From assembly GCA_964577955.1 (NCBI GenBank), contig CAZOAZ010000015.1:52618-116617 (forward strand): DNA of 64,000 nucleotides. The letters are read 5' to 3'. The DNA comes from CADEEX01 sp964577955 (GTDB lineage Bacteria; Acidobacteriota; Vicinamibacteria; Vicinamibacterales; CAVVIG01). Positions 42,371 through 50,546 of the stretch are shown one piece after another. Under the pieces are notes generated by a model, which had not been told where the DNA came from, ran no database searches, and worked only from the letters and a program-made list of their open reading frames with translations. Numbering within the stretch: the first letter of the stretch is position 1; each line of letters starts with the position of its first letter. Both the position numbers and the translations under genes were made by a program.

Positions 42371-43927
42371 TCACTTGTGCCCCGCCACCTTGAGCCGAAT
42401 CCGATAGAGACCCGTTCGCGCGGTGAGATAGAGCGTGCGGCGATCAGCGTCGCCCCAGGCGAAGTTGGCGGGAAGCTCTGGCCCGCTGATTGTCCCGAGG
42501 TGCGCTCCACTGGACGAGAGCACCCAGATCCCTCCAGGTCCGGACACGTAGACGTTCCCAGCCTCGTCGGTCTTCAGGCCGTCGAGCGCCTCCTCACCGG
42601 GAGCGCCGGTCATATCGAAAAACAGTGTCCCTGGCGCCAGCGTGCCGTCAGGAAGAACCTCGTAACGAGTGACGGTCTTCGCGTTCTCGTCCCAGTTCGC
42701 CACGTAGAGGTATTTCTCGTCCGGCGAAAACGCCAGCCCGTTCGGTCCCTTCAGGTTCTTGGCGACCACCTGGACGCGGCCGTCGCTGATGCGAAGCACA
42801 CTGCTGTACTCGAGCTCCTTGGCCGGGTCGTCGTAGACACCGGGCAGACCGAACGGCGGATCGGTCACATAGAGCGCGCCGTCGGATTTGTAGACCAGAT
42901 CGTTCGGGCTGTTGAGACGTTTGCCGCCCACGCGGTCGGCGAGGATCGTCTGCTGACCGTCGGCTTCGATGCGAACGACGCGCCGGTTGCCATGTTCGTC
43001 GATCGTCAAGCGACCACGCGAGTCGAGCGCCAGCCCGTTCGATCCCGGCTGCTTGTAGCGCCCGACATCGGCTCCCGAGTAGCCGCTCTGCTCCTTGAAC
43101 ACGGACAACCCTTGCGTCGCCGACCACCGATAGATCCGGTTCGCGTTCGGATCGCTGAACAGCAAAGCGCCCTCGGGCAGCCATACTGGACCTTCGGTGA
43201 ATTGAAAGCCTTCCGCCAGCTGTTCGATCCTGGTGCCGGCGTCGACGATGGCATCGAGCCCACTCGCCCGTCGATCGATCGTCGTCGGCACGAGGCCGCG
43301 GGTCTCGCGCGGACCCGACTTGTAGAAGTCCAGTTTCGCGCCGCGGATCCAGATGTAGTTCGGCGGTGGATCCGAAATGGGTCCGTTGATGCCGAAGATC
43401 GCCAGCTGAATCCGTTGTCCAGGCTTGACGTTCCTGGCGATGACGAGACGGTTCGCTGTATTCCAACCGGCCACCAGTGACCCGCCCGATTGCCCAAGCT
43501 CGCGCGGCAATTGGCCGTCGACCCAGACTTCCGCGTAGTCGTCGACGGTGACTTCGAAGACAACCGTGGACCCCGTCGGATCAAAATCGCCGATCCGCTC
43601 GGGTATCCGGACGTTCAAGCGGTACCAGTTGAACGAGACGCGTCCATTGGATCGGCGCGCGGCCAGCGATGTCGCGGGCACGATCTCCCACGACGACTCG
43701 TCGACGTGGCGCCCGCCGGCATGGGGCGCGATGTCGTAAGTACGAATCGGTCCGCCATTCGGCTTGCCGTTCGCGTCGGGCCCCTTGAAGTCGGTCTCGG
43801 CAATCCTGACATCGGAGTACCGCCACTCGGCATCGAGGGCCTTCACACCGGCCTCGGTGCCGAGATCGATCGTTCTGTCTGGCTGGCCGACGATGAGCGC
43901 GGCGGTGACGAGAAAAAGGCCGATCAT
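42371..43927 (-). CDS. Exported SMP-30/gluconolactonase-like protein with N-terminal beta domain
   Basis: A 518-residue protein with an N-terminal signal-like segment (MIGLFLVTAALIVGQ). About residues 20-205 form a carbohydrate-binding-like beta domain (SWEIVPATSL, VNRL-type strands, VWVDGQLPRELG). Residues about 225-510 are a six-bladed propeller of the SMP-30 type (FTEGPVWLPEGALLFSDPNA, NGLALDSRGRL, SPNDLVYKSDGALYVTDPPF, GPNGLAFSPDEKYLYVANWD). Lactone hydrolysis is the family activity. Its start overlaps the stop of the GlcG-cupin gene by ATGA. Confidence 0.88.
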   Translation of the reverse strand: MIGLFLVTAALIVGQPDRTIDLGTEAGVKALDAEWRYSDVRIAETDFKGPDANGKPNGGPIRTYDIAPHAGGRHVDESSWEIVPATSLAARRSNGRVSFNWYRLNVRIPERIGDFDPTGSTVVFEVTVDDYAEVWVDGQLPRELGQSGGSLVAGWNTANRLVIARNVKPGQRIQLAIFGINGPISDPPPNYIWIRGAKLDFYKSGPRETRGLVPTTIDRRASGLDAIVDAGTRIEQLAEGFQFTEGPVWLPEGALLFSDPNANRIYRWSATQGLSVFKEQSGYSGADVGRYKQPGSNGLALDSRGRLTIDEHGNRRVVRIEADGQQTILADRVGGKRLNSPNDLVYKSDGALYVTDPPFGLPGVYDDPAKELEYSSVLRISDGRVQVVAKNLKGPNGLAFSPDEKYLYVANWDENAKTVTRYEVLPDGTLAPGTLFFDMTGAPGEEALDGLKTDEAGNVYVSGPGGIWVLSSSGAHLGTISGPELPANFAWGDADRRTLYLTARTGLYRIRLKVAGHK

Positions 43928-44802
43928 CGGACTTTCACCACGTAGTAGAGCACCGGGCCGTTCACGTTCTTGAACCAGTGCGGCGTGCCCTTCGGCACGA
44001 CGATTACATCGCCCTTCTTCAGCACGCGGGTCTCGCCGCCGTTGACGCTCGCACCACGCTGCTCGTCGGCGGCCGTCACCTTGATGTCCACTGGGATGCC
44101 GCCCGTGACGAACGTCGTGCTGCCTTCCAGCATGTAGATGATGTCGGTGTCCTTGTCGTGGACTTCGACCTGGCCTTCCGCGTCGCGGCGGCTGGCGTGA
44201 ACCATGTAGTTGCCCTGATCGACGAGCACGCTCCCCTTCGCGAACCCGGCCGAAACATCCTTCGCCGGAAGATAGGTGACCTGCGACGGCGCCAGGGCCG
44301 ATTTGAACAGGTCGGTCGCGGCGGCCGCGACTTTCGCGAGCTCCTCGTCCTGCGCCGCGTTTGCGGCGCCACTGACGCCGACCGCGCCGACGATCTGTCC
44401 ATCGACGGTCAGCGGGATGCCGCCGGCCAGCGGCGTCATCACGGAGACGGCGACGAGCGACGTGCGCCCGTTCTTGACGGCATCCTCGAGGTTTCGCGTC
44501 GGCTGCCGAAAGGTCGCCGCGGTGCGCGCCTTCTCGATCGCCACGGCGGATCCGGCGGGGAAGGTGTTGTCGAGACGCACCAGATGCAGCAGGTTGCCGC
44601 CGTCGTCGACGACGGCGATCGCGCCAGTCGTGTTGAGGCGGCGGGCCTCGGCTTCCGCAGCCGCGGCAACCAGCTTCGCGCCGTCAAGCGTCAGCACGTG
44701 CTTGTCGCTGCGCGTGAGGGCACTGTTCTCGGCGGCGAGTCGGGGAGTGAATGTCGTGGCCGTCAGCACACCTACGGCGAGTACGAACAACGGTCGTTTC
44801 AT
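43924..44802 (-). CDS. Exported GlcG/HbpS-like domain fused to a cupin
   Basis: A 292-residue protein with a signal peptide (about 1-24). The first half (about 35-170) is a GlcG/HbpS-like domain (AAAEAEARRLNTTGAIAVVD, DGGNLLHLVRLD, GGIPLTVDGQIVGAVGVSG), a group that binds haem or small organic ligands. The second half (about 185-292) is a cupin with HDKDTDIIYMLEGSTTFVTG and KGDVIVVPKGTPHWF, giving a plausible metal site. The fusion of both in one exported protein is uncommon. It is translationally coupled to the gluconolactonase-like gene. Confidence 0.88.
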   Translation of the reverse strand: MKRPLFVLAVGVLTATTFTPRLAAENSALTRSDKHVLTLDGAKLVAAAAEAEARRLNTTGAIAVVDDGGNLLHLVRLDNTFPAGSAVAIEKARTAATFRQPTRNLEDAVKNGRTSLVAVSVMTPLAGGIPLTVDGQIVGAVGVSGAANAAQDEELAKVAAAATDLFKSALAPSQVTYLPAKDVSAGFAKGSVLVDQGNYMVHASRRDAEGQVEVHDKDTDIIYMLEGSTTFVTGGIPVDIKVTAADEQRGASVNGGETRVLKKGDVIVVPKGTPHWFKNVNGPVLYYVVKVR

Positions 44803-44883
44803 GATGTCCTCGTGAAGAAAAATCGAGCCTCTGAACGCGGCCAGATACCGGCCTGGCGCCCAGAGGCTCGTCGCGCGAACGCG

Positions 44884-45297
44884 CTAGTTGGTGGATTGCG
44901 GAGTGGAGAACGCGGCCTCGCCAAGGACGGCTTCGGCCCAGGCGCAGTAGATCTGCACCTTCGACACATTCTGGATATACGACGGCAGCGTGATCGACAT
45001 GTTGATGCGATCCTTGCCCACGCCGGCCGCATTCTTCACCGGCAGCCGCTGCAGCAGAAACACGTTGCCCTTCGCGTCGACGATCTGCCAGTGCGGATCG
45101 GGCGTGTCCGGCACGACGAAATCGTTCGAGAGCGTCAGCACCGCCTTGCCGTCCTTCACGGCGTAGCTGACAGTGCCCTTGTTCGCCTTCGCGCCCGCGA
45201 AGGGCGAGCTGGTGCGCATCTGCGCGGACGCCAGCGTGGCGGTCATGGCGAGCGCCGCGGCGCTCAGAAACATCGTGCGAATCGTCCTGCGAATCAT
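44884..45297 (-). CDS. Exported DM13-domain protein
   Basis: A 137-residue protein with a signal peptide ending ATLASAQ. The rest resembles the electron-transfer DM13 domain: GAKANKGTVSYAVKDGKAVL, PDPHWQIVDAKGN and the cysteine in VQIYCAWAEAVLGEAAF. DM13 proteins are suspected of redox roles. The ATG at 45297 has GAGGAGG 6 bases upstream. A hairpin TCAACC-TTC-GGTTGA (about 45308-45322) lies just before it. Confidence 0.85.
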   Translation of the reverse strand: MIRRTIRTMFLSAAALAMTATLASAQMRTSSPFAGAKANKGTVSYAVKDGKAVLTLSNDFVVPDTPDPHWQIVDAKGNVFLLQRLPVKNAAGVGKDRINMSITLPSYIQNVSKVQIYCAWAEAVLGEAAFSTPQSTN

Positions 45298-45387
45298 TCT
45301 GTCCTCCTCAACCTTCGGTTGAACTGAACCCGAGTTCATCCCGGTTCTGTCAGGTTCGATTCTTGAAGGCCTCGGAAGTTACACGAG

Positions 45388-46194
45388 TCATTTCGTACGG
45401 AGCGTCAGCCATCCGTTCACCAGTTCGACTTCTCCGCGCATCGCCACTCGCTCGCCGGCCAGCTCGAACACACGTGCGCCGAGCGGCTCACCGGCCGGAC
45501 CCGTGATCAACAGGAGTGACGACGCGCCATCCGGATTCCTTACCAACAGCGCCGGCGGAATACCGCCGCGGAGACAGAGCGACGCGCAGTCCTTGTGCGT
45601 CTTGCCCTGACCTGGCACCATCACGCCCAGAAAGCACTTCGAGTCCACGACCTCTCCAACGTAGTCGGAGTCGTGGGATCCGGCTTCAGCCGGATTTGCG
45701 CCGGGGTCGCGGGATCCGGCTGTAACCGGATTACTCGTTTGGTCGTGGAATCCGGCTTCAGCCGGATTCGCGTCAGCTCTTGCGGTGATCGACCGACCAT
45801 CGATTTCAATCATCGTGGCCGCATCGCGATGAATTCGCGTGCCCTTCAGCGTGACGTGACGTCCGTCCAGCCCGCGCACGAGCGCGTCAGCACCGTGCTT
45901 TCCGCTGGCGACGAGCAGGACGGCCGCCGAACCTTCCGGTGCCGCGTCCAGGCGGAGCGCCGGATACGGTCGCTCGACGATGTGGCCGGAGAACGACTCG
46001 GAATGACCGAACTCGAACGTGCCCCCTTCCAGTCGCACGTGCCCCACTGCAGCAACTCCTGCCCACAGCGCCGCGCCGCCAATGAGCGCAACCATCGTCC
46101 GCGTCACGAAACGCGAGTGACGAGGCGGCATCGGCGGCGCATAGCCAATGTAGAACTCATCGTCTTCGCCAAGACCGCGCGTCGGGTCAGTCAT
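45388..46194 (-). CDS. Membrane-anchored protein carrying three repeat-derived segments
   Basis: A 268-residue protein with one membrane helix (about 32-52). It has an extracytoplasmic beta-rich region (about 55-140) and a C-terminal part with conserved-looking cysteines (VVDSKCFLGVMVPG, KTHKDCASLCLRGG). The connecting region (about 140-175) is encoded by three palindromic repeats (45673-45768) and reads NPAEAGFHDQTSNPVTAGSR, then DPGANPAEAGSHD. I do not recognise a family, but the last gene position in a ferric-reductase/Rieske operon suggests an electron-transfer accessory. Its start overlaps that gene by ATGA. Confidence 0.82.
   Translation of the reverse strand: MTDPTRGLGEDDEFYIGYAPPMPPRHSRFVTRTMVALIGGAALWAGVAAVGHVRLEGGTFEFGHSESFSGHIVERPYPALRLDAAPEGSAAVLLVASGKHGADALVRGLDGRHVTLKGTRIHRDAATMIEIDGRSITARADANPAEAGFHDQTSNPVTAGSRDPGANPAEAGSHDSDYVGEVVDSKCFLGVMVPGQGKTHKDCASLCLRGGIPPALLVRNPDGASSLLLITGPAGEPLGARVFELAGERVAMRGEVELVNGWLTLRTK
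45673..45768 (-). repeat. Three palindromic repeats in frame inside a coding region
   Basis: Units at 45673-45696, 45709-45732 (centre changed to TGTA) and 45745-45768. Together they encode an extended linker with two NPAEAG motifs in the membrane-anchored protein at 45388-46194. Confidence 0.9.
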
Positions 46195-47279
46195 AGACCG
46201 CTCTCAATCACCGCCGGTTCGACACGGGTGCCTGGCGCGTGTGGCCGTGGATGGACCAGAACACGGTCACCGACGATGCGCACGTCGAACGTTGGGACCT
46301 TTTCCGTAAATGGCGGCGGCGACGCACCGCTCTCGGGCACGTACTCGTAGCCGTGCCACGGACACACGACGCAGCCGTTGACGATCTTGCCTTCGCCGAG
46401 CGGACCGTTCTGATGCTGGCAGACGTTCGAGATGGCCGAGACCCGGCCGTCATAGCGAAACACCGCCACACGCTCACCCGAGAGACACGTCGTCACGGCG
46501 CGGTTGTTCGGAATCTCCGTCACACTGCAGACGTCAACGAATTCATCCGTGGTCCGGCTAAAGCCGGACGCCACGACTGTGGGATCCGGCTTCAGCCGGA
46601 TTGCTCGATTCTCGCGATCGCGTCCTGCCTCGCGCGTCCCAGCCACAATGTGCAGGCCAAAGACGACGGTCACGGCTCCAGCCAGCGCGACACCGAGCAT
46701 CCGGCTCGTCTCGCCCTGCAGGACGCCGAACATGACGTGCACGACGATGAGCGCGTACGCGACGTAGACCAGCATGTGCAGCGTCTTCCACACCGGCGCG
46801 GTCAGATTGTGGAGCCAGAAGTCGTGGCTGGTCGCGGCCATGAGAAAGAGAATCATCAGTGCCGCAAGGCCGAACGGCTGAAACGGAAACGCGCTCAGAC
46901 TCCCGTAGCGGTTGTTGCTGACGAGCACGCTGACCAATGGATTCAGCGTCCCAAACCCGTGAAACTGCACGATCGAAAAGGCGCCATGTGCGAGGGCGAG
47001 CGTGAACATCATCACGCCGAGGTGACGCCGGTTGTAAAGCAACGGCAGGAGCCGCCGGTTCAGCCGTGTCAGCGGACCGATGCAAAGGATGACGTTGAGA
47101 AGCGTGAATGCCGTCGCGCCCAAGCCGCGAATCAGCAACGTCTCGATCGTCAACTCCGGGCGAACGACCGCCTGCGTGCCGACGACGATGGCGAAGAAGC
47201 CGAGCAGCGCAGCGCCGGCGATCGCGTCGTAGCGATTCTTCTGTGGATTCCAGCCGACGGAGCGATACGTCGTGCTCAT
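46191..47279 (-). CDS. Ferric-reductase-like membrane protein fused to a Rieske domain
   Basis: A 362-residue fusion. The first ~215 residues are a ferric-reductase-type transmembrane unit (about six helices; RHLGVMMFTLALAHGAFSIV, HDFWLHNLTAPVWKTLHMLV with candidate haem histidines). The last ~110 residues are a Rieske [2Fe-2S] domain with CQHQNGPLGEG and CPWHGYEY. The linker (residues about 226-245) includes NRAIRLKPDPTVVASGFSRT from two repeats (46551-46602). It should pass electrons through the membrane. It overlaps both neighbours by ATGA. Confidence 0.9.
   Translation of the reverse strand: MSTTYRSVGWNPQKNRYDAIAGAALLGFFAIVVGTQAVVRPELTIETLLIRGLGATAFTLLNVILCIGPLTRLNRRLLPLLYNRRHLGVMMFTLALAHGAFSIVQFHGFGTLNPLVSVLVSNNRYGSLSAFPFQPFGLAALMILFLMAATSHDFWLHNLTAPVWKTLHMLVYVAYALIVVHVMFGVLQGETSRMLGVALAGAVTVVFGLHIVAGTREAGRDRENRAIRLKPDPTVVASGFSRTTDEFVDVCSVTEIPNNRAVTTCLSGERVAVFRYDGRVSAISNVCQHQNGPLGEGKIVNGCVVCPWHGYEYVPESGASPPPFTEKVPTFDVRIVGDRVLVHPRPHAPGTRVEPAVIESGL
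46551..46602 (-). repeat. Palindromic repeat pair in frame in the linker of the Rieske fusion
   Basis: Units 46551-46574 (arms GGTCCGGCT / AGCCGGACG) and 46579-46602 (GGATCCGGCT / AGCCGGATT), encoding the linker between the membrane and Rieske parts. Confidence 0.9.
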
Positions 47280-47446
47280 GGCCCAGTCGTTCTAGTGAGA
47301 ATCCGGCTGAAGCCGGATTCCACGTACTGCCGGGTCGAAGGGGTCCGGCTGAAGCCGGACGCCACGACGGCAAGGGCAACCAGCGCCAGGACCACGAACA
47401 GTATCGGCACGATAAAGCGATGCCGACGACGCAGCGGACGGATCAT
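47276..47446 (-). CDS. 56-residue membrane peptide with repeat-derived C-terminus
   Basis: Reading from ATG 47446: MIRPLRRRHRFIVPILFVVL, then a continuing hydrophobic segment, then ASGFSRT, STRQYVESGFSRILTRTTGP and TGA at 47276-47278. It has a basic N-terminus, one membrane helix (about 11-29) and a C-terminus made mostly from two palindromic repeats. Both ends form ATGA overlaps (with the 81-residue gene and the Rieske fusion), which strongly argues that it is translated. It is too short for most gene finders. A small subunit or assembly peptide of the reductase is possible. Confidence 0.7.
   Translation of the reverse strand: MIRPLRRRHRFIVPILFVVLALVALAVVASGFSRTPSTRQYVESGFSRILTRTTGP
47300..47365 (-). 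repeat. Palindromic repeat pair in frame in the 56-residue protein
   Basis: Units 47300-47323 (AATCCGGCT / AGCCGGATT plus CCAC) and 47342-47365 (GGTCCGGCT / AGCCGGACG), together making up about half of the small gene's C-terminal coding sequence. Confidence 0.9.
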
Positions 47447-47688
47447 CGCGGCCCCGCCGCGTCGCGATGCGGATTGCGCTCAACCGGGGCGTGCTGATTC
47501 CGGATCCATCGCCGGGCAAACAGCGGCCACAGCGCCGCGACGCCCGGAGCGATTAGCAGCCGCATCGTCAGCGGCGCTCCGGCGACTCCGGGATCCAGTC
47601 GCGCGAGCGCACGCGGCAGGAACGCCAGCGCGAACACCACGCCGGCAATCGCGTAGATCTCGAACATGGCCACGATGATTTGAGCCAT
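47443..47688 (-). CDS. Small membrane protein of the reductase operon
   Basis: An 81-residue protein with two likely membrane segments (about 4-25 and 41-58; IVAMFEIYAIAGVVFALAFL, MRLLIAPGVAALWPLF) and a polar tail. I know no function; the small size and place before the ferric-reductase/Rieske gene suggest a subunit. The start ATG shares TAATG with the stop of the GH63-like gene, and its end shares ATGA with the 56-residue gene. Confidence 0.75.
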   Translation of the reverse strand: MAQIIVAMFEIYAIAGVVFALAFLPRALARLDPGVAGAPLTMRLLIAPGVAALWPLFARRWIRNQHAPVERNPHRDAAGPR

Positions 47689-50405
47689 TACGTTGTGTGG
47701 CGCCCGGCTTCAGCCGGACCCGCGTGAATCCGGCTAAAGCCGGATTCCACGAAAAGCTTGGATTCCACGGCAGGCTTCGACTCGGCGACAGGCTTCGGTT
47801 GCAGCAGCTTGGCGACCAGTCCGGTCCATCCGGTCTGATGCGACGCGCCGACGCCCCGTCCGCTGTCGCCGTGGAAGTACTCGTGAAAGAGCACGTAGTC
47901 CCGAAACTGCGGGTCGTCCTGCAACCGGCGGTCGGCGCCAAATACGGGTCGCTCGCCGTCACTGTTCCTCAGGAAGATGCCGGAGAGACGCCGCGACAGC
48001 TCGTCAGCCACTTCGCCAATCGTCAGATACCGGCCGGATCCGGTCGGACACTCGACCGTGAAGTCGTCGCCGTAATAGTGGTGGAAGCGCTGCAACGACT
48101 CGACGAGCAGGAAATTGACCGGCATCCAGATCGGACCGCGCCAGTTGGAGTTGCCGCCAAAGAGCCCCGAGGTCGATTCACCCGGCTGGTACTCGACCGC
48201 GAACCGCTCCCCACCCCATTCGAGCACGTAGGGATGATCGGCATGGTGCTTCGACAAGGCGCGCACGCCGTACTCGGACAGGAACTCGGTCTCGTCGAGC
48301 ATGCGCCGCAACAGCTTCTTCATGCGGCTGCCGCGGAGCAGCGACAGCAGCCGGCGCTCGCCCTCCCCCGGCTCCTGCCATCGGGACACCAGCGCCGCGA
48401 GATCCGGGCGGTAGTTCAGAAACCAGTCGAGCCGCTCGGCAAAGGCCGGCACCTTCGCCATCAAGGTGGGTTCCAGCGTCTCGACGGCGAAGAGCGGAAT
48501 CAGCCCCACCATCGATCGCACTTTGAGCGGCACCTTTCGTCCGTCTGGCAGGTTGAGCACGTCGTAGAAGAAGCCATCCTCCTCGTTCCACATCCCCATC
48601 CCATCGCCGATCGTCGTCATCGCCTCGGCGATGTGGAGGAAGTGCTCGAAGAATTTCGTCGCGATGTCCTCGTAGACATGGTTGTGCTGCGCGAGCTCGA
48701 GCGCGATGCGCATCAGATTGAGGCTGTACATCGCCATCCAGCTGGTGCCGTCCGACTGCTCGATGTACCCGCCGGTCGGCAGCGGCGCGCTGCGATCGAA
48801 GACGCCGATGTTGTCGAGACCGAGGAATCCGCCTTGGAAGACATTGCGGCCCTCGGCGTCCTTGCGGTTCACCCACCAGGTGAAGTTCAGCATCAGCTTG
48901 TGGAACACGCGCTCCAGAAACTGGAGATCGCCAGGGTCGTCGGGATTCGTCAGACGCCGCCGCTTGCGATCCATCTGGAACACGCGCCAGGTCGCCCAGC
49001 CGTGCACCGGCGGATTGACGTCGCCGAACGCCCACTCATACGCCGGCAGCTGACCGTTCGGGTGCATGTACCACTCGCGGGTCAGCAGGTGGAGCTGCTT
49101 CTTGGCAAACTCCGTATCGACCAGCGCAATCGCAATCGTGTGGAAGGCGAGATCCCACGCCGCGTACCACGGGTACTCCCACTTGTCCGGCATCGAGATG
49201 ATGTCGGCGTTGTTCAGATGCTGCCAATCGTGATTGCGGCCGTGACGCCGTTCCGGCGGCGGCGCGGGTTGCCCCGGATCGCCGTTCAGCCACTGCGGGA
49301 TGTCGTAATAGAAGAACTGCTTGCTCCAGATCATCCCGGCAAGCGCCTGCCGCTGAACCAGCCGCTGATCGGCGCTCATTCCGTGCTGGATCTCGCCGTA
49401 GAAGGCGTCGGCCTCACGACGGCGGGCCGCGACGATCTCGTCAAAGGACGCAAACGGCCTCGCCACGGTCGCCGCCGTAAGGCGAAGACGCACGACAGCT
49501 TCGCCGTGCGCCGGAATCGTCAGGAGGTGATGTGCGGCCGCCTTGGTCCCGCGCGGCTCAGCGCTGACGGCGTCGTGCCGGCCATGCACGATGTAGTCGT
49601 GGAACCCGTCCTTGAATGGACCGCGATCATCTCGACCGAACAGCCGCGTGACGTTGGTGTCGTTCTCCGTGAAGAGCCACGGCGCTGCCGCTTCGCAATA
49701 GACGCGGTAGGTGCCAAGCGCCGCGGCATTCGCGAGCAGCGTCCCGCCATCGAGCATCAGTACCGGTTTGACGCCGGGATAGCCCCACGACCAGGTGTTG
49801 CGAAACCACACCTGGGGCAACACGTCGATCTCGGCCGCTTCAGATCCGCGGTTGTGGACCGTGACGCGCATCAGGATGTCGGTCGCGGAGTCTTTCGCGT
49901 ACTCGACGACCACGTCGAAGTAGCGTTGCATGTCGAACACGCCGGTGTCGGCGAGTTCGAGCTCGGGCTCATGCTTGCCCCGGCGACGGTTGCCCTCCAC
50001 CAGTTCGGTGTAGGGGAACGGCGACTGCGGATACTTGTAGAGCCCCTTCAAATACGAGTGCGTCGGAGTCGCGTCGAGGTAGTAGTAACACTCCTTGACG
50101 TCCTCGCCGTGATTCCCCTCCGAGTTGGTCAGGCCGAAGAGGCGCTCCTTCAGAATCGGATCGCGATGGTTCCAGAGCGCGAGGCCGAGGCAGAGGATCT
50201 GCTGGTCGTCGCTGATGCCGAGGATGCCGTCTTCACCCCAGCGATACGCCCGACTTCGTGCCGCGTCATGGCTCAGCGCCTCCCAGGCCGTGCCGCCAGG
50301 GCTGTAGTCTTCCCGCACGGTCCCCCACTGTCGCTCGCTCAAGTAGGGACCCCATTGCTTCCATCCGGATTCCGCGGGCGCTGCCAGGCGTGTCTGTTCG
50401 TGCAT
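47688..50405 (-). CDS. Large GH63/MGH1-like glycoside hydrolase
   Basis: A 905-residue cytoplasmic-type protein. Its middle and end show the alpha/alpha toroid features of GH63-like enzymes: DWQHLNNADIISMPDKWEYP, YAAWDLAFHTIAIALVD, GTSWMAMYSLNLMRIAL and WNEEDGFFYDVL. Related enzymes cleave glucosyl or mannosyl groups from small glycosides such as mannosylglycerate or from oligosaccharides; the substrate here is not known. The ATG at 50405 has GAGGAA about 9 bases upstream. The C-terminal ~20 residues (VESGFSRIHAGPAEAGRHTT) come from two palindromic repeats (47697-47750). Confidence 0.85.
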   Translation of the reverse strand: MHEQTRLAAPAESGWKQWGPYLSERQWGTVREDYSPGGTAWEALSHDAARSRAYRWGEDGILGISDDQQILCLGLALWNHRDPILKERLFGLTNSEGNHGEDVKECYYYLDATPTHSYLKGLYKYPQSPFPYTELVEGNRRRGKHEPELELADTGVFDMQRYFDVVVEYAKDSATDILMRVTVHNRGSEAAEIDVLPQVWFRNTWSWGYPGVKPVLMLDGGTLLANAAALGTYRVYCEAAAPWLFTENDTNVTRLFGRDDRGPFKDGFHDYIVHGRHDAVSAEPRGTKAAAHHLLTIPAHGEAVVRLRLTAATVARPFASFDEIVAARRREADAFYGEIQHGMSADQRLVQRQALAGMIWSKQFFYYDIPQWLNGDPGQPAPPPERRHGRNHDWQHLNNADIISMPDKWEYPWYAAWDLAFHTIAIALVDTEFAKKQLHLLTREWYMHPNGQLPAYEWAFGDVNPPVHGWATWRVFQMDRKRRRLTNPDDPGDLQFLERVFHKLMLNFTWWVNRKDAEGRNVFQGGFLGLDNIGVFDRSAPLPTGGYIEQSDGTSWMAMYSLNLMRIALELAQHNHVYEDIATKFFEHFLHIAEAMTTIGDGMGMWNEEDGFFYDVLNLPDGRKVPLKVRSMVGLIPLFAVETLEPTLMAKVPAFAERLDWFLNYRPDLAALVSRWQEPGEGERRLLSLLRGSRMKKLLRRMLDETEFLSEYGVRALSKHHADHPYVLEWGGERFAVEYQPGESTSGLFGGNSNWRGPIWMPVNFLLVESLQRFHHYYGDDFTVECPTGSGRYLTIGEVADELSRRLSGIFLRNSDGERPVFGADRRLQDDPQFRDYVLFHEYFHGDSGRGVGASHQTGWTGLVAKLLQPKPVAESKPAVESKLFVESGFSRIHAGPAEAGRHTT
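47697..47750 (-). repeat. Palindromic repeat pair encoding the C-terminus of the GH63-like enzyme
   Basis: Units 47697-47720 (GTGG then CGCCCGGCT / AGCCGGACC) and 47727-47750 (AATCCGGCT / AGCCGGATT plus CCAC), read in frame to the stop at 47688-47690. Confidence 0.9.
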
Positions 50406-50479
50406 GGGAGGCTTCCTCACTGGTCAACTGTCGACGGTTGTTCGATGCCAGGCCCGCGACGGCGTTACTGTCATGACTC

Positions 50480-50503
50480 GTGGAATCCGGCTTTAGCCGG
50501 ATT
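50480..50503. repeat. Palindromic repeat in the divergent region before the aquaporin-like gene
   Basis: GTGG plus arms AATCCGGCT / AGCCGGATT, between the divergent GH63-like and aquaporin-like genes. Confidence 0.9.
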
Positions 50504-50546
50504 CGCACAGCGAAACCCGCTGACCTCGTCGCGCATCGAAGCGTTG

